From Rhodotorula mucilaginosa (taxonomy: Eukaryota; Basidiomycota; Microbotryomycetes; Sporidiobolales; Sporidiobolaceae): a DNA stretch of 64,000 bases. This document shows positions 11,301 through 19,715 of the stretch, piece after piece. Every line of letters begins with the position of its first letter. The first letter of the stretch is position 1. The notes under the pieces were generated by a model, which saw nothing but the letters and a program-made list of their open reading frames with translations, was not told where the DNA came from and made no database searches. Where the stretch lies: contig CP137881.1 of the NCBI GenBank assembly GCA_034406715.1, forward strand, positions 1 through 64,000, in the 5' to 3' direction. A program made the position numbers and the translations under genes.

Positions 11301-11453
11301 GTCCTTGGCCCAGAGCTCCTTCCACTTGTGCTCCGCTGGTGGTGCAACGTGTTCAAGGAGAGTCCGGGTCGTTCGGGTTTGGACACCCAAGAACGCTCGT
11401 TGTTCCGGCGTATCGACGGTTCCGATCGCGGCACCGATCATCCCCCGGCGCAC
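8376..11453 (-). CDS. Array protein unit, left copy 4
   Basis: Full-length frame, apparently identical to its two left-hand neighbours. Candidate unit-joining intron at 8376-8438. It carries the inner-copy Cys variant near 10,430. Confidence 0.58.
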   Translation of the reverse strand: MRRGMIGAAIGTVDTPEQRAFLGVQTRTTRTLLEHVAPPAEHKWKELWAKDWLASVCTLEVVEGPLGVEMLHLDQIDCGFIKYYPAVQDLVVCLAAIIEVKLQITRKVHLEHRLAGCINLEQIKRSVDQICEDIGLAIKLDKARHRLGQRFGALRSAQSTSAVLRSSSVVFDGPPLAEDAIADAVKLLAISSSSPSTSLTAGGSNPAAIENSDLLSSAPRVAQLVSVRLNQTSLPSDFATMCMLATSDDFARWFLVQAQGESLAVAARSEMRRREQLEIQARKRQEIGTTIAGAIGIGQCIQYLRKDASNSTQKERFELQIDAYVTCGQWRIHIRDDTKIAHANAVRDHVIKGLPTARRHGLAARIGPNSTSQDPTVVAAGLTSGNMNIVPPLTSTSECSLRSARLLMPDLILTTRKLVRPGNALRLDENGKVALPARIVAQRRYSLPCPLPLSAGPISTGAESAVAGSSTETSPYKNPMASSLATAATAAAVVAAVVAAVAAPTATATDHTGTAISGASPVLNTTAAPLESVIAPLLVDGPWTVLREIEREALDALRARDEREATLKQADMDDGSRLLAVINARLDESAFPHPPLKREGVVFSTIKACEETRAFLLHLVDKPFVEPPSTPATPIVTGDPLNDRDAPANELSESSDGLARFYARFVTFESLKHALEFMRHYASDHYANLAWASTIISGLLSLKDKEPEYASNVALSYGGYTIANSISGRLVDDLAIEQSRMTNLLALCKKMGNSVPSRLHARELVSLRTAANDDLDANAAHIADREVAIIAACRSFSTNSARGGRRLEVVESAFSRQHAFLAAAGARQEDLDRLALPERSPTDTQQQIQHAVRHHFDDMLIFWQSEVDPSEAGKTIDVGTEGGRRAFAAIKQAATSFSQRGVLAPEEDASTDVFVVGKDVTRSSLVGREAFFGPRASRGSHAGYVIARGVLQEPVDEVLGWIALIAYVDLWSIQLRHKLVRIAIVFVARLLALVKPAILVTHVSKVRVDFTSLFPVATTDLLSLA

Positions 11454-11465
11454 AATTGAGGACAG

Positions 11466-14400
11466 CTACGCAAGAGAGAGCAGGTCAGTAGTGGCAACAG
11501 GGAATAGACTTGTGAAATCGACACGTACCTTCGACACATGGGTGACAAGAATGGCCGGCTTGACGAGGGCGAGGAGCCGCGCAACAAAGACAATCGCAAT
11601 ACGCACGAGCTTGTGTCGCAGCTGAATCGACCACAAGTCGACGTATGCAATGAGGGCGATCCACCCGAGTACCTCGTCGACCGGCTCTTGCAGGACGCCG
11701 CGTGCAATGACATAGCCGGCGTGACTGCCCCGACTCGCGCGAGGACCGAAGAAAGCCTCGCGACCGACGAGCGAGGAGCGGGTAACGTCTTTCCCGACGA
11801 CAAAGACGTCGGTGGAAGCATCCTCCTCTGGGGCGAGTACGCCTCGCTGCGAAAAGCTCGTCGCCGCCTGCTTGATGGCAGCAAACGCGCGACGTCCACC
11901 TTCGGTACCGACATCGATTGTCTTGCCTGCCTCGGACGGATCGACTTCCGACTGCCAGAATATGAGCATGTCGTCGAAGTGATGCCTGACGGCATGCTGA
12001 ATCTGCTGCTGAGTGTCGGTCGGACTGCGCTCCGGCAGGGCGAGCCGGTCGAGGTCTTCCTGGCGTGCACCCGCTGCGGCAAGGAAGGCGTGCTGGCGGG
12101 AAAAGGCCGACTCGACGACCTCGAGTCGTCTCCCACCTCTTGCTGAGTTGGTTGAGAACGATCGACAAGCGGCAATGATGGCAACCTCGCGGTCCGCAAT
12201 GTGCGCCGCGTTGGCGTCGAGGTCGTCGTTGGCGGCTGTACGAAGCGAGACGAGCTCGCGCGCGTGCAAGCGGCTTGGCACCGAGTTGCCCATCTTCTTA
12301 CAGAGGGCAAGCAGGTTTGTCATGCGTGACTGCTCGATGGCGAGGTCGTCGACGAGCCGGCCTGAAATGGAGTTCGCGATCGTGTATCCACCGTAGCTCA
12401 GTGCCACGTTGGAGGCATACTCCGGCTCCTTGTCCTTCAGTGACAACAAGCCCGAGATGATCGTGGACGCCCAGGCCAAGTTGGCGTAGTGGTCGCTTGC
12501 GTAGTGCCGCATGAATTCCAATGCGTGCTTGAGCGATTCGAACGTCACGAACCGTGCGTAAAATCGGGCAAGCCCGTCCGAGGACTCGCTCAACTCGTTT
12601 GCGGGCGCGTCTCGATCGTTCAGCGGGTCGCCGGTAACAATCGGTGTGGCGGGCGTGCTGGGCGGCTCGACGAAGGGTTTGTCGACGAGGTGCAGGAGGA
12701 AGGCGCGGGTTTCCTCGCAGGCTTTGATCGTGCTGAAAACGACGCCCTCGCGCTTCAACGGAGGATGAGGGAACGCACTCTCGTCGAGACGAGCGTTGAT
12801 GACGGCGAGAAGCCTTGAGCCGTCGTCCATGTCGGCCTGCTTGAGCGTCGCTTCCCGCTCGTCGCGTGCTCGGAGTGCGTCCAGCGCCTCCCTCTCGATT
12901 TCGCGCAGTACCGTCCAGGGCCCGTCAACCAGGAGCGGCGCAATGACGGACTCGAGCGGCGCTGCAGTCGTGTTGAGGACAGGGGACGCGCCAGAAATCG
13001 CGGTTCCCGTGTGATCCGTCGCAGTTGCCGTTGGGGCCGCCACCGCCGCCACCACCGCCGCCACCACCGCCGCTGCCGTCGCAGCCGTAGCCAATGAGCT
13101 TGCCATTGGGTTCTTGTACGGGCTCGTCTCTGTCGATGAACCAGCCACGGCTGACTCTGCACCCGTCGAAATCGGACCTGCGGACAAAGGCAGTGGGCAG
13201 GGGAGAGAGTAGCGCCTTTGCGCGACAATGCGCGCAGGAAGCGCAACTTTGCCGTTCTCGTCAAGGCGGAGAGCGTTGCCTGGCCGGACAAGTTTTCTTG
13301 TCGTCAGGATCAAGTCTGGCATCAAGAGGCGGGCAGAGCGCAGAGAGCACTCACTCGTACTTGTGAGAGGTGGCACAATGTTCATGTTCCCGCTCGTAAG
13401 CCCCGCAGCCACCACGGTCGGATCTTGCGAGGTCGAGTTGGGGCCGATGCGCGCCGCCAAGCCGTGCCGTCGAGCGGTTGGGAGGCCCTTGATGACGTGA
13501 TCCCGTACAGCGTTTGCGTGTGCAATCTTGGTGTCGTCACGGATGTGGATCCGCCACTGGCCGCAGGTAACGTACGCGTCAATTTGCAGCTCGAAGCGCT
13601 CCTTCTGCGTGCTGTTGCTGGCATCTTTGCGCAGGTACTGAATGCACTGACCTATGCCAATCGCGCCCGCAATGGTCGTTCCAATCTCTTGCCGCTTGCG
13701 CGCCTGGATTTCGAGTTGCTCGCGGCGGCGCATCTCGGACCGAGCCGCGACAGCGAGACTCTCCCCTTGTGCCTGGACCAAGAACCACCTCGCAAAGTCG
13801 TCGGACGTGGCGAGCATGCACATTGTGGCAAAGTCGCTTGGGAGCGATGTCTGGTTCAACCGGACCGAGACTAGCTGCGCGACTCGCGGAGCAGAAGAGA
13901 GGAGGTCGCTGTTTTCGATCGCGGCTGGATTCGAGCCTCCGGCGGTCAAGCTTGTCGAAGGCGAGGACGAGGATATGGCGAGGAGCTTGACTGCGTCTGC
14001 GATCGCATCTTCCGCGAGAGGAGGGCCGTCAAAGACGACACTCGAGCTGCGGAGGACGGCGGACGTGCTCTGCGCACTCCGGAGGGCACCAAAGCGTTGA
14101 CCGAGGCGGTGCCGCGCCTTGTCGAGCTTGATCGCAAGACCGATATCCTCACAGATCTGGTCGACGCTCCTCTTGATCTGCTCGAGGTTGATGCAGCCCG
14201 CGAGGCGGTGTTCGAGGTGAACTTTGCGCGTGATCTGCAGCTTCACCTCGATAATTGCAGCGAGACAAACGACGAGGTCTTGTACGGCAGGGTAGTACTT
14301 GATAAAGCCGCAGTCGATCTGGTCGAGGTGCAACATCTCGACGCCGAGAGGCCCCTCGACGACTTCGAGGGTGCAGACAGAGGCGAGCCAGTCCTTGGCC

Positions 14401-14543
14401 CAGAGCTCCTTCCACTTGTGCTCCGCTGGTGGTGCAACGTGTTCAAGGAGAGTCCGGGTCGTTCGGGTTTGGACACCCAAGAACGCTCGTTGTTCCGGCG
14501 TATCGACGGTTCCGATCGCGGCACCGATCATCCCCCGGCGCAC
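11466..14543 (-). CDS. Array protein unit, left copy 5
   Basis: Full-length frame, inner-copy variant set, candidate unit-joining intron at 11466-11528. This is the last left-arm unit whose start region is intact on the side facing the centre. Confidence 0.58.
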   Translation of the reverse strand: MRRGMIGAAIGTVDTPEQRAFLGVQTRTTRTLLEHVAPPAEHKWKELWAKDWLASVCTLEVVEGPLGVEMLHLDQIDCGFIKYYPAVQDLVVCLAAIIEVKLQITRKVHLEHRLAGCINLEQIKRSVDQICEDIGLAIKLDKARHRLGQRFGALRSAQSTSAVLRSSSVVFDGPPLAEDAIADAVKLLAISSSSPSTSLTAGGSNPAAIENSDLLSSAPRVAQLVSVRLNQTSLPSDFATMCMLATSDDFARWFLVQAQGESLAVAARSEMRRREQLEIQARKRQEIGTTIAGAIGIGQCIQYLRKDASNSTQKERFELQIDAYVTCGQWRIHIRDDTKIAHANAVRDHVIKGLPTARRHGLAARIGPNSTSQDPTVVAAGLTSGNMNIVPPLTSTSECSLRSARLLMPDLILTTRKLVRPGNALRLDENGKVALPARIVAQRRYSLPCPLPLSAGPISTGAESAVAGSSTETSPYKNPMASSLATAATAAAVVAAVVAAVAAPTATATDHTGTAISGASPVLNTTAAPLESVIAPLLVDGPWTVLREIEREALDALRARDEREATLKQADMDDGSRLLAVINARLDESAFPHPPLKREGVVFSTIKACEETRAFLLHLVDKPFVEPPSTPATPIVTGDPLNDRDAPANELSESSDGLARFYARFVTFESLKHALEFMRHYASDHYANLAWASTIISGLLSLKDKEPEYASNVALSYGGYTIANSISGRLVDDLAIEQSRMTNLLALCKKMGNSVPSRLHARELVSLRTAANDDLDANAAHIADREVAIIAACRSFSTNSARGGRRLEVVESAFSRQHAFLAAAGARQEDLDRLALPERSPTDTQQQIQHAVRHHFDDMLIFWQSEVDPSEAGKTIDVGTEGGRRAFAAIKQAATSFSQRGVLAPEEDASTDVFVVGKDVTRSSLVGREAFFGPRASRGSHAGYVIARGVLQEPVDEVLGWIALIAYVDLWSIQLRHKLVRIAIVFVARLLALVKPAILVTHVSKVRVDFTSLFPVATTDLLSLA

Positions 14544-14555
14544 AATTGAGGACAG

Positions 14556-17500
14556 CTACGCAAGAGAGAGCAGGTCAGTAGTGGCAACAGGGAATAGACT
14601 TGTGAAATCGACACGTACCTTCGACACATGGGTGACAAGAATGGCCGGCTTGACGAGGGCGAGGAGCCGCGCAACAAAGACAATCGCAATACGCACGAGC
14701 TTGTGTCGCAGCTGAATCGACCACAAGTCGACGTATGCAATGAGGGCGATCCACCCGAGTACCTCGTCGACCGGCTCTTGCAGGACGCCGCGTGCAATGA
14801 CATAGCCGGCGTGACTGCCCCGACTCGCGCGAGGACCGAAGAAAGCCTCGCGACCGACGAGCGAGGAGCGGGTAACGTCTTTCCCGACGACAAAGACGTC
14901 GGTGGAAGCATCCTCCTCTGGGGCGAGTACGCCTCGCTGCGAAAAGCTCGTCGCCGCCTGCTTGATGGCAGCAAACGCGCGACGTCCACCTTCGGTACCG
15001 ACATCGATTGTCTTGCCTGCCTCGGACGGATCGACTTCCGACTGCCAGAATATGAGCATGTCGTCGAAGTGATGCCTGACGGCATGCTGAATCTGCTGCT
15101 GAGTGTCGGTCGGACTGCGCTCCGGCAGGGCGAGCCGGTCGAGGTCTTCCTGGCGTGCACCCGCTGCGGCAAGGAAGGCGTGCTGGCGGGAAAAGGCCGA
15201 CTCGACGACCTCGAGTCGTCTCCCACCTCTTGCTGAGTTGGTTGAGAACGATCGACAAGCGGCAATGATGGCAACCTCGCGGTCCGCAATGTGCGCCGCG
15301 TTGGCGTCGAGGTCGTCGTTGGCGGCTGTACGAAGCGAGACGAGCTCGCGCGCGTGCAAGCGGCTTGGCACCGAGTTGCCCATCTTCTTACAGAGGGCAA
15401 GCAGGTTTGTCATGCGTGACTGCTCGATGGCGAGGTCGTCGACGAGCCGGCCTGAAATGGAGTTCGCGATCGTGTATCCACCGTAGCTCAGTGCCACGTT
15501 GGAGGCATACTCCGGCTCCTTGTCCTTCAGTGACAACAAGCCCGAGATGATCGTGGACGCCCAGGCCAAGTTGGCGTAGTGGTCGCTTGCGTAGTGCCGC
15601 ATGAATTCCAATGCGTGCTTGAGCGATTCGAACGTCACGAACCGTGCGTAAAATCGGGCAAGCCCGTCCGAGGACTCGCTCAACTCGTTTGCGGGCGCGT
15701 CTCGATCGTTCAGCGGGTCGCCGGTAACAATCGGTGTGGCGGGCGTGCTGGGCGGCTCGACGAAGGGTTTGTCGACGAGGTGCAGGAGGAAGGCGCGGGT
15801 TTCCTCGCAGGCTTTGATCGTGCTGAAAACGACGCCCTCGCGCTTCAACGGAGGATGAGGGAACGCACTCTCGTCGAGACGAGCGTTGATGACGGCGAGA
15901 AGCCTTGAGCCGTCGTCCATGTCGGCCTGCTTGAGCGTCGCTTCCCGCTCGTCGCGTGCTCGGAGTGCGTCCAGCGCCTCCCTCTCGATTTCGCGCAGTA
16001 CCGTCCAGGGCCCGTCAACCAGGAGCGGCGCAATGACGGACTCGAGCGGCGCTGCAGTCGTGTTGAGGACAGGGGACGCGCCAGAAATCGCGGTTCCCGT
16101 GTGATCCGTCGCAGTTGCCGTTGGGGCCGCCACCGCCGCCACCACCGCCGCCACCACCGCCGCTGCCGTCGCAGCCGTAGCCAATGAGCTTGCCATTGGG
16201 TTCTTGTACGGGCTCGTCTCTGTCGATGAACCAGCCACGGCTGACTCTGCACCCGTCGAAATCGGACCTGCGGACAAAGGCAGTGGGCAGGGGAGAGAGT
16301 AGCGCCTTTGCGCGACAATGCGCGCAGGAAGCGCAACTTTGCCGTTCTCGTCAAGGCGGAGAGCGTTGCCTGGCCGGACAAGTTTTCTTGTCGTCAGGAT
16401 CAAGTCTGGCATCAAGAGGCGGGCAGAGCGCAGAGAGCACTCACTCGTACTTGTGAGAGGTGGCACAATGTTCATGTTCCCGCTCGTAAGCCCCGCAGCC
16501 ACCACGGTCGGATCTTGCGAGGTCGAGTTGGGGCCGATGCGCGCCGCCAAGCCGTGCCGTCGAGCGGTTGGGAGGCCCTTGATGACGTGATCCCGTACAG
16601 CGTTTGCGTGTGCAATCTTGGTGTCGTCACGGATGTGGATCCGCCACTGGCCGCAGGTAACGTACGCGTCAATTTGCAGCTCGAAGCGCTCCTTCTGCGT
16701 GCTGTTGCTGGCATCTTTGCGCAGGTACTGAATGCACTGACCTATGCCAATCGCGCCCGCAATGGTCGTTCCAATCTCTTGCCGCTTGCGCGCCTGGATT
16801 TCGAGTTGCTCGCGGCGGCGCATCTCGGACCGAGCCGCGACAGCGAGACTCTCCCCTTGTGCCTGGACCAAGAACCGCCTCGCAAAGTCGTCGGACGTGG
16901 CGAGCATGCACATTGTGGCAAAGTCGCTTGGGAGCGATGTCTGGTTCAACCGGACCGAGACTAGCTGCGCGACTCGCGGAGCAGAAGAGAGGAGGTCGCT
17001 GTTTTCGATCGCGGCTGGATTCGAGCCTCCGGCGGTCAAGCTTGTCGAAGGCGAGGACGAGGATATGGCGAGGAGCTTGACTGCGTCTGCGATCGCATCT
17101 TCCGCGAGAGGAGGGCCGTCAAAGACGACACTCGAGCTGCGGAGGACGGCGGACGTGCTCTGCGCACTCCGGAGGGCACCAAAGCGTTGACCGAGGCGGT
17201 GCCGCGCCTTGTCGAGCTTGATCGCAAGACCGATATCCTCACAGATCTGGTCGACGCTCCTCTTGATCTGCTCGAGGTTGATGCAGCCCGCGAGGCGGTG
17301 TTCGAGGTGAACTTTGCGCGTGATCTGCAGCTTCACCTCGATAATTGCAGCGAGACAAACGACGAGGTCTTGTACGGCAGGGTAGTACTTGATAAAGCCG
17401 CAGTCGATCTGGTCGAGGTGCAACATCTCGACGCCGAGAGGCCCCTCGACGACTTCGAGGGTGCAGACAGAGGCGAGCCAGTCCTTGGCCCAGAGCTCCT

Positions 17501-17570
17501 TCCACTTGTGCTCCGCTGGTGGTGCAACGTGTTCAAGGAGAGTCTGGGTCGTTCGGGTTTGGACACCCAA
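14556..17570 (-). CDS. Array protein unit, innermost left copy, shifted near its N-terminus
   Basis: The frame runs 1,004 codons instead of 1,025. One extra base near 17,602 relative to the other copies breaks the link to the unit upstream. Two more differences set it apart: Gln for Arg in the N-terminal RTTRTL stretch (near 17,545) and Arg for Trp near 16,877. Candidate unit-joining intron at 14556-14618. The copy next to the centre is thus slightly worn, which fits the centre being the site of rearrangement. A sequencing error at one base is the plain alternative. Confidence 0.5.
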   Translation of the reverse strand: MGVQTRTTQTLLEHVAPPAEHKWKELWAKDWLASVCTLEVVEGPLGVEMLHLDQIDCGFIKYYPAVQDLVVCLAAIIEVKLQITRKVHLEHRLAGCINLEQIKRSVDQICEDIGLAIKLDKARHRLGQRFGALRSAQSTSAVLRSSSVVFDGPPLAEDAIADAVKLLAISSSSPSTSLTAGGSNPAAIENSDLLSSAPRVAQLVSVRLNQTSLPSDFATMCMLATSDDFARRFLVQAQGESLAVAARSEMRRREQLEIQARKRQEIGTTIAGAIGIGQCIQYLRKDASNSTQKERFELQIDAYVTCGQWRIHIRDDTKIAHANAVRDHVIKGLPTARRHGLAARIGPNSTSQDPTVVAAGLTSGNMNIVPPLTSTSECSLRSARLLMPDLILTTRKLVRPGNALRLDENGKVALPARIVAQRRYSLPCPLPLSAGPISTGAESAVAGSSTETSPYKNPMASSLATAATAAAVVAAVVAAVAAPTATATDHTGTAISGASPVLNTTAAPLESVIAPLLVDGPWTVLREIEREALDALRARDEREATLKQADMDDGSRLLAVINARLDESAFPHPPLKREGVVFSTIKACEETRAFLLHLVDKPFVEPPSTPATPIVTGDPLNDRDAPANELSESSDGLARFYARFVTFESLKHALEFMRHYASDHYANLAWASTIISGLLSLKDKEPEYASNVALSYGGYTIANSISGRLVDDLAIEQSRMTNLLALCKKMGNSVPSRLHARELVSLRTAANDDLDANAAHIADREVAIIAACRSFSTNSARGGRRLEVVESAFSRQHAFLAAAGARQEDLDRLALPERSPTDTQQQIQHAVRHHFDDMLIFWQSEVDPSEAGKTIDVGTEGGRRAFAAIKQAATSFSQRGVLAPEEDASTDVFVVGKDVTRSSLVGREAFFGPRASRGSHAGYVIARGVLQEPVDEVLGWIALIAYVDLWSIQLRHKLVRIAIVFVARLLALVKPAILVTHVSKVRVDFTSLFPVATTDLLSLA

Positions 17571-17646
17571 GAACGCTCGTTGTTCCGGCGTATCGACGGT
17601 TCACGATCGCGGCACCGATCATCCCCCGGCGCACAATTGAGGACAG

Positions 17647-18246
17647 CTACGCAAGAGAGAGCAGGTCAGTAGTGGCGACAGGGAATAGACTTGTGAAATC
17701 GACACGTACCTTCGACGCATGGGTGACAAGAATGGCCGGCTTGACGAGGGCGAGGAGCCGCGCAACAAAGACAATCGCAATACGCACGAGCTTGTGTCGC
17801 AGCTGAATCGACCACAAGTCGACGTATGCAATGAGGGCGATCCACCCGAGTACCTCGTCGACCGGCTCTTGCAGGACGCCGCGTGCAATGACATAGCCGG
17901 CGTGACTGCCCCGACTCGCGCGAGGACCGAAGAAAGCCTCGCGACCGACGAGCGAGGAGCGGGTAACGTCTTTCCCGACGACAAAGACGTCGGTGGAAGC
18001 ATCCTCCTTTGGGGCGAGTACGCCTCGCTGCGAAAAGCTCGTCGCCGCCTGCTTGATGGCAGCAAACGCGCGACGTCCACCTTCGGTACCGACATCGATT
18101 GTCTTGCCTGCCTCGGACGGATCGACTTCCGACTGCCAGAATATGAGCATGTCGTCGAAGTGATGCCTGACGGCATGCTGAATCTGCTGCTGAGTGTCGG
18201 TCGGACTGCGCTCCGGCAGGGCGAGCCGGTCGAGGTCTTCCTGGCG
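17647..18246 (-). pseudogene. Array protein, C-terminal fragment at the centre, left arm
   Basis: About the last 200 codons of the unit, cut off at the central junction. It includes the hydrophobic C-terminal end and the candidate intron at 17647-17709. Minor differences from other copies (Lys for Glu near 18,010, Ala for Val near 17,720) show it has begun to drift. Confidence 0.5.
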
Positions 18247-18306
18247 CTGGACGCACTCCGAGGAGGTCTTCCTGGCGTGCACCCGCTGCGGCAAGGAAGG
18301 CGTGCT
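18232..18306. other. Centre of the inverted array: patchwork junction
   Basis: The minus-oriented arm runs to 18246. It shares the four bases GGCG with a plus-oriented piece (18243-18262, equal to 21371-21390). Forty-four bases of minus-oriented unit then reappear at 18263-18306 and repeat the 15 bases at 18232-18246. From 18307 the plus-oriented unit resumes six bases further on than it stopped. A short alternation of this kind with small shared ends is what template switching during repair synthesis leaves. A misassembly could mimic it. Confidence 0.85.
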
Positions 18307-19703
18307 ACGAGCGGGAAGCGACGCTCAAGCAGGCCGACATGGACGACGGCTCAAGGCTTCTCGCCGTCATCAACGCTCGTCTCGACGAGAGTGCGTTCCC
18401 TCATCCTCCGTTGAAGCGCGAGGGCGTCGTTTTCAGCACGATCAAAGCCTGCGAGGAAACCCGCGCCTTCCTCCTGCACCTCGTCGACAAACCCTTCGTC
18501 GAGCCGCCCAGCACGCCCGCCACACCGATCGTTACCGGCGACCCGCTGAACGATCGAGACGCGCCCGCAAACGAGTTGAGCGAGTCCTCGGACGGGCTTG
18601 CCCGATTTTACGCACGGTTCGTGACGTTCGAATCGCTCAAGCACGCATTGGAATTCATGCGGCACTACGCAAGCGACCACTACGCCAACTTGGCCTGGGC
18701 GTCCACGATCATCTCGGGCTTGTTGTCACTGAAGGACAAGGAGCCGGAGTATGCCTCCAACGTGGCACTGAGCTACGGTGGATACACGATCGCGAACTCC
18801 ATTTCAGGCCGGCTCGTCGACGACCTCGCCATCGAGCAGTCACGCATGACAAACCTGCTTGCCCTCTGTAAGAAGATGGGCAACTCGGTGCCAAGCCGCT
18901 TGCACGCGCGCGAGCTCGTCTCGCTTCGTACAGCCGCCAACGACGACCTCGACGCCAACGCGGCGCACATTGCGGACCGCGAGGTTGCCATCATTGCCGC
19001 TTGTCGATCGTTCTCAACCAACTCAGCAAGAGGTGGGAGACGACTCGAGGTCGTCGAGTCGGCCTTTTCCCGCCAGCACGCCTTCCTTGCCGCAGCGGGT
19101 GCACGCCAGGAAGACCTCGACCGGCTCGCCCTGCCGGAGCGCAGTCCGACCGACACTCAGCAGCAGATTCAGCATGCCGTCAGGCATCACTTCGACGACA
19201 TGCTCATATTCTGGCAGTCGGAAGTCGATCCGTCCGAGGCAGGCAAGACAATCGATGTCGGTACCGAAGGTGGACGTCGCGCGTTTGCTGCCATCAAGCA
19301 GGCGGCGACGAGCTTTTCGCAGCGAGGCGTACTCGCCCCAGAGGAGGATGCTTCCACCGACGTCTTTGTCGTCGGGAAAGACGTTACCCGCTCCTCGCTC
19401 GTCGGTCGCGAGGCTTTCTTCGGTCCTCGCGCGAGTCGGGGCAGTCACGCCGGCTATGTCATTGCACGCGGCGTCCTGCAAGAGCCGGTCGACGAGGTAC
19501 TCGGGTGGATCGCCCTCATTGCATACGTCGACTTGTGGTCGATTCAGCTGCGACACAAGCTCGTGCGTATTGCGATTGTCTTTGTTGCGCGGCTCCTCGC
19601 CCTCGTCAAGCCGGCCATTCTTGTCACCCATGTGTCGAAGGTACGTGTCGATTTCACAAGTCTATTCCCTGTTGCCACTACTGACCTGCTCTCTCTTGCG
19701 TAG
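18307..19703 (+). pseudogene. Array protein, C-terminal half at the centre, right arm
   Basis: Open from the junction to the candidate intron at 19641-19703, beginning inside the unit at the stretch that reads ADMDDGSRLLAV. No unique sequence and no promoter-like region precede it, so on its own it is a 5'-truncated unit. An ATG at 18339 opens 454 codons. Confidence 0.5.
19641..19703 (+). other. Candidate 63-nt in-phase intron joining array units
   Basis: Donor GTACGT, branch-like CTGAC 23 nt before the end, pyrimidine tract, acceptor GCGTAG. Its length is a multiple of three and its last codon is the only stop of the unit frame. Removing it joins the Lys codon before 19641 to CTG TCC TCA ATT of the next unit in frame. 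The same intron occurs at 2196-2258, 5286-5348, 8376-8438, 11466-11528, 14556-14618 and 17647-17709 (minus), and at 22732-22794 and 25822-25884 (plus). Splicing itself is inferred. Confidence 0.7.
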
Positions 19704-19715
19704 CTGTCCTCAATT

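Larger units (their letters stand above)
1..18246 (-). repeat. Left arm of inverted tandem array, 3,090-bp unit
   Basis: About 5.9 head-to-tail copies read on the minus strand. The phase recurs exactly every 3,090 bp (coding frames end at 2196, 5286, 8376, 11466 and 14556). Internal copies look almost identical base for base, which points to recent amplification or active homogenisation. The outermost copy is different: its first 300 bases diverge clearly and its period is 3,081 bp, because a GCC/ACC tract is 12 nt shorter and there is a 3-nt gain elsewhere. The window begins inside this copy, so the true left edge is not seen. Whether the copy number is biological or partly an assembly effect cannot be told from the sequence. 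Confidence 0.97.
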
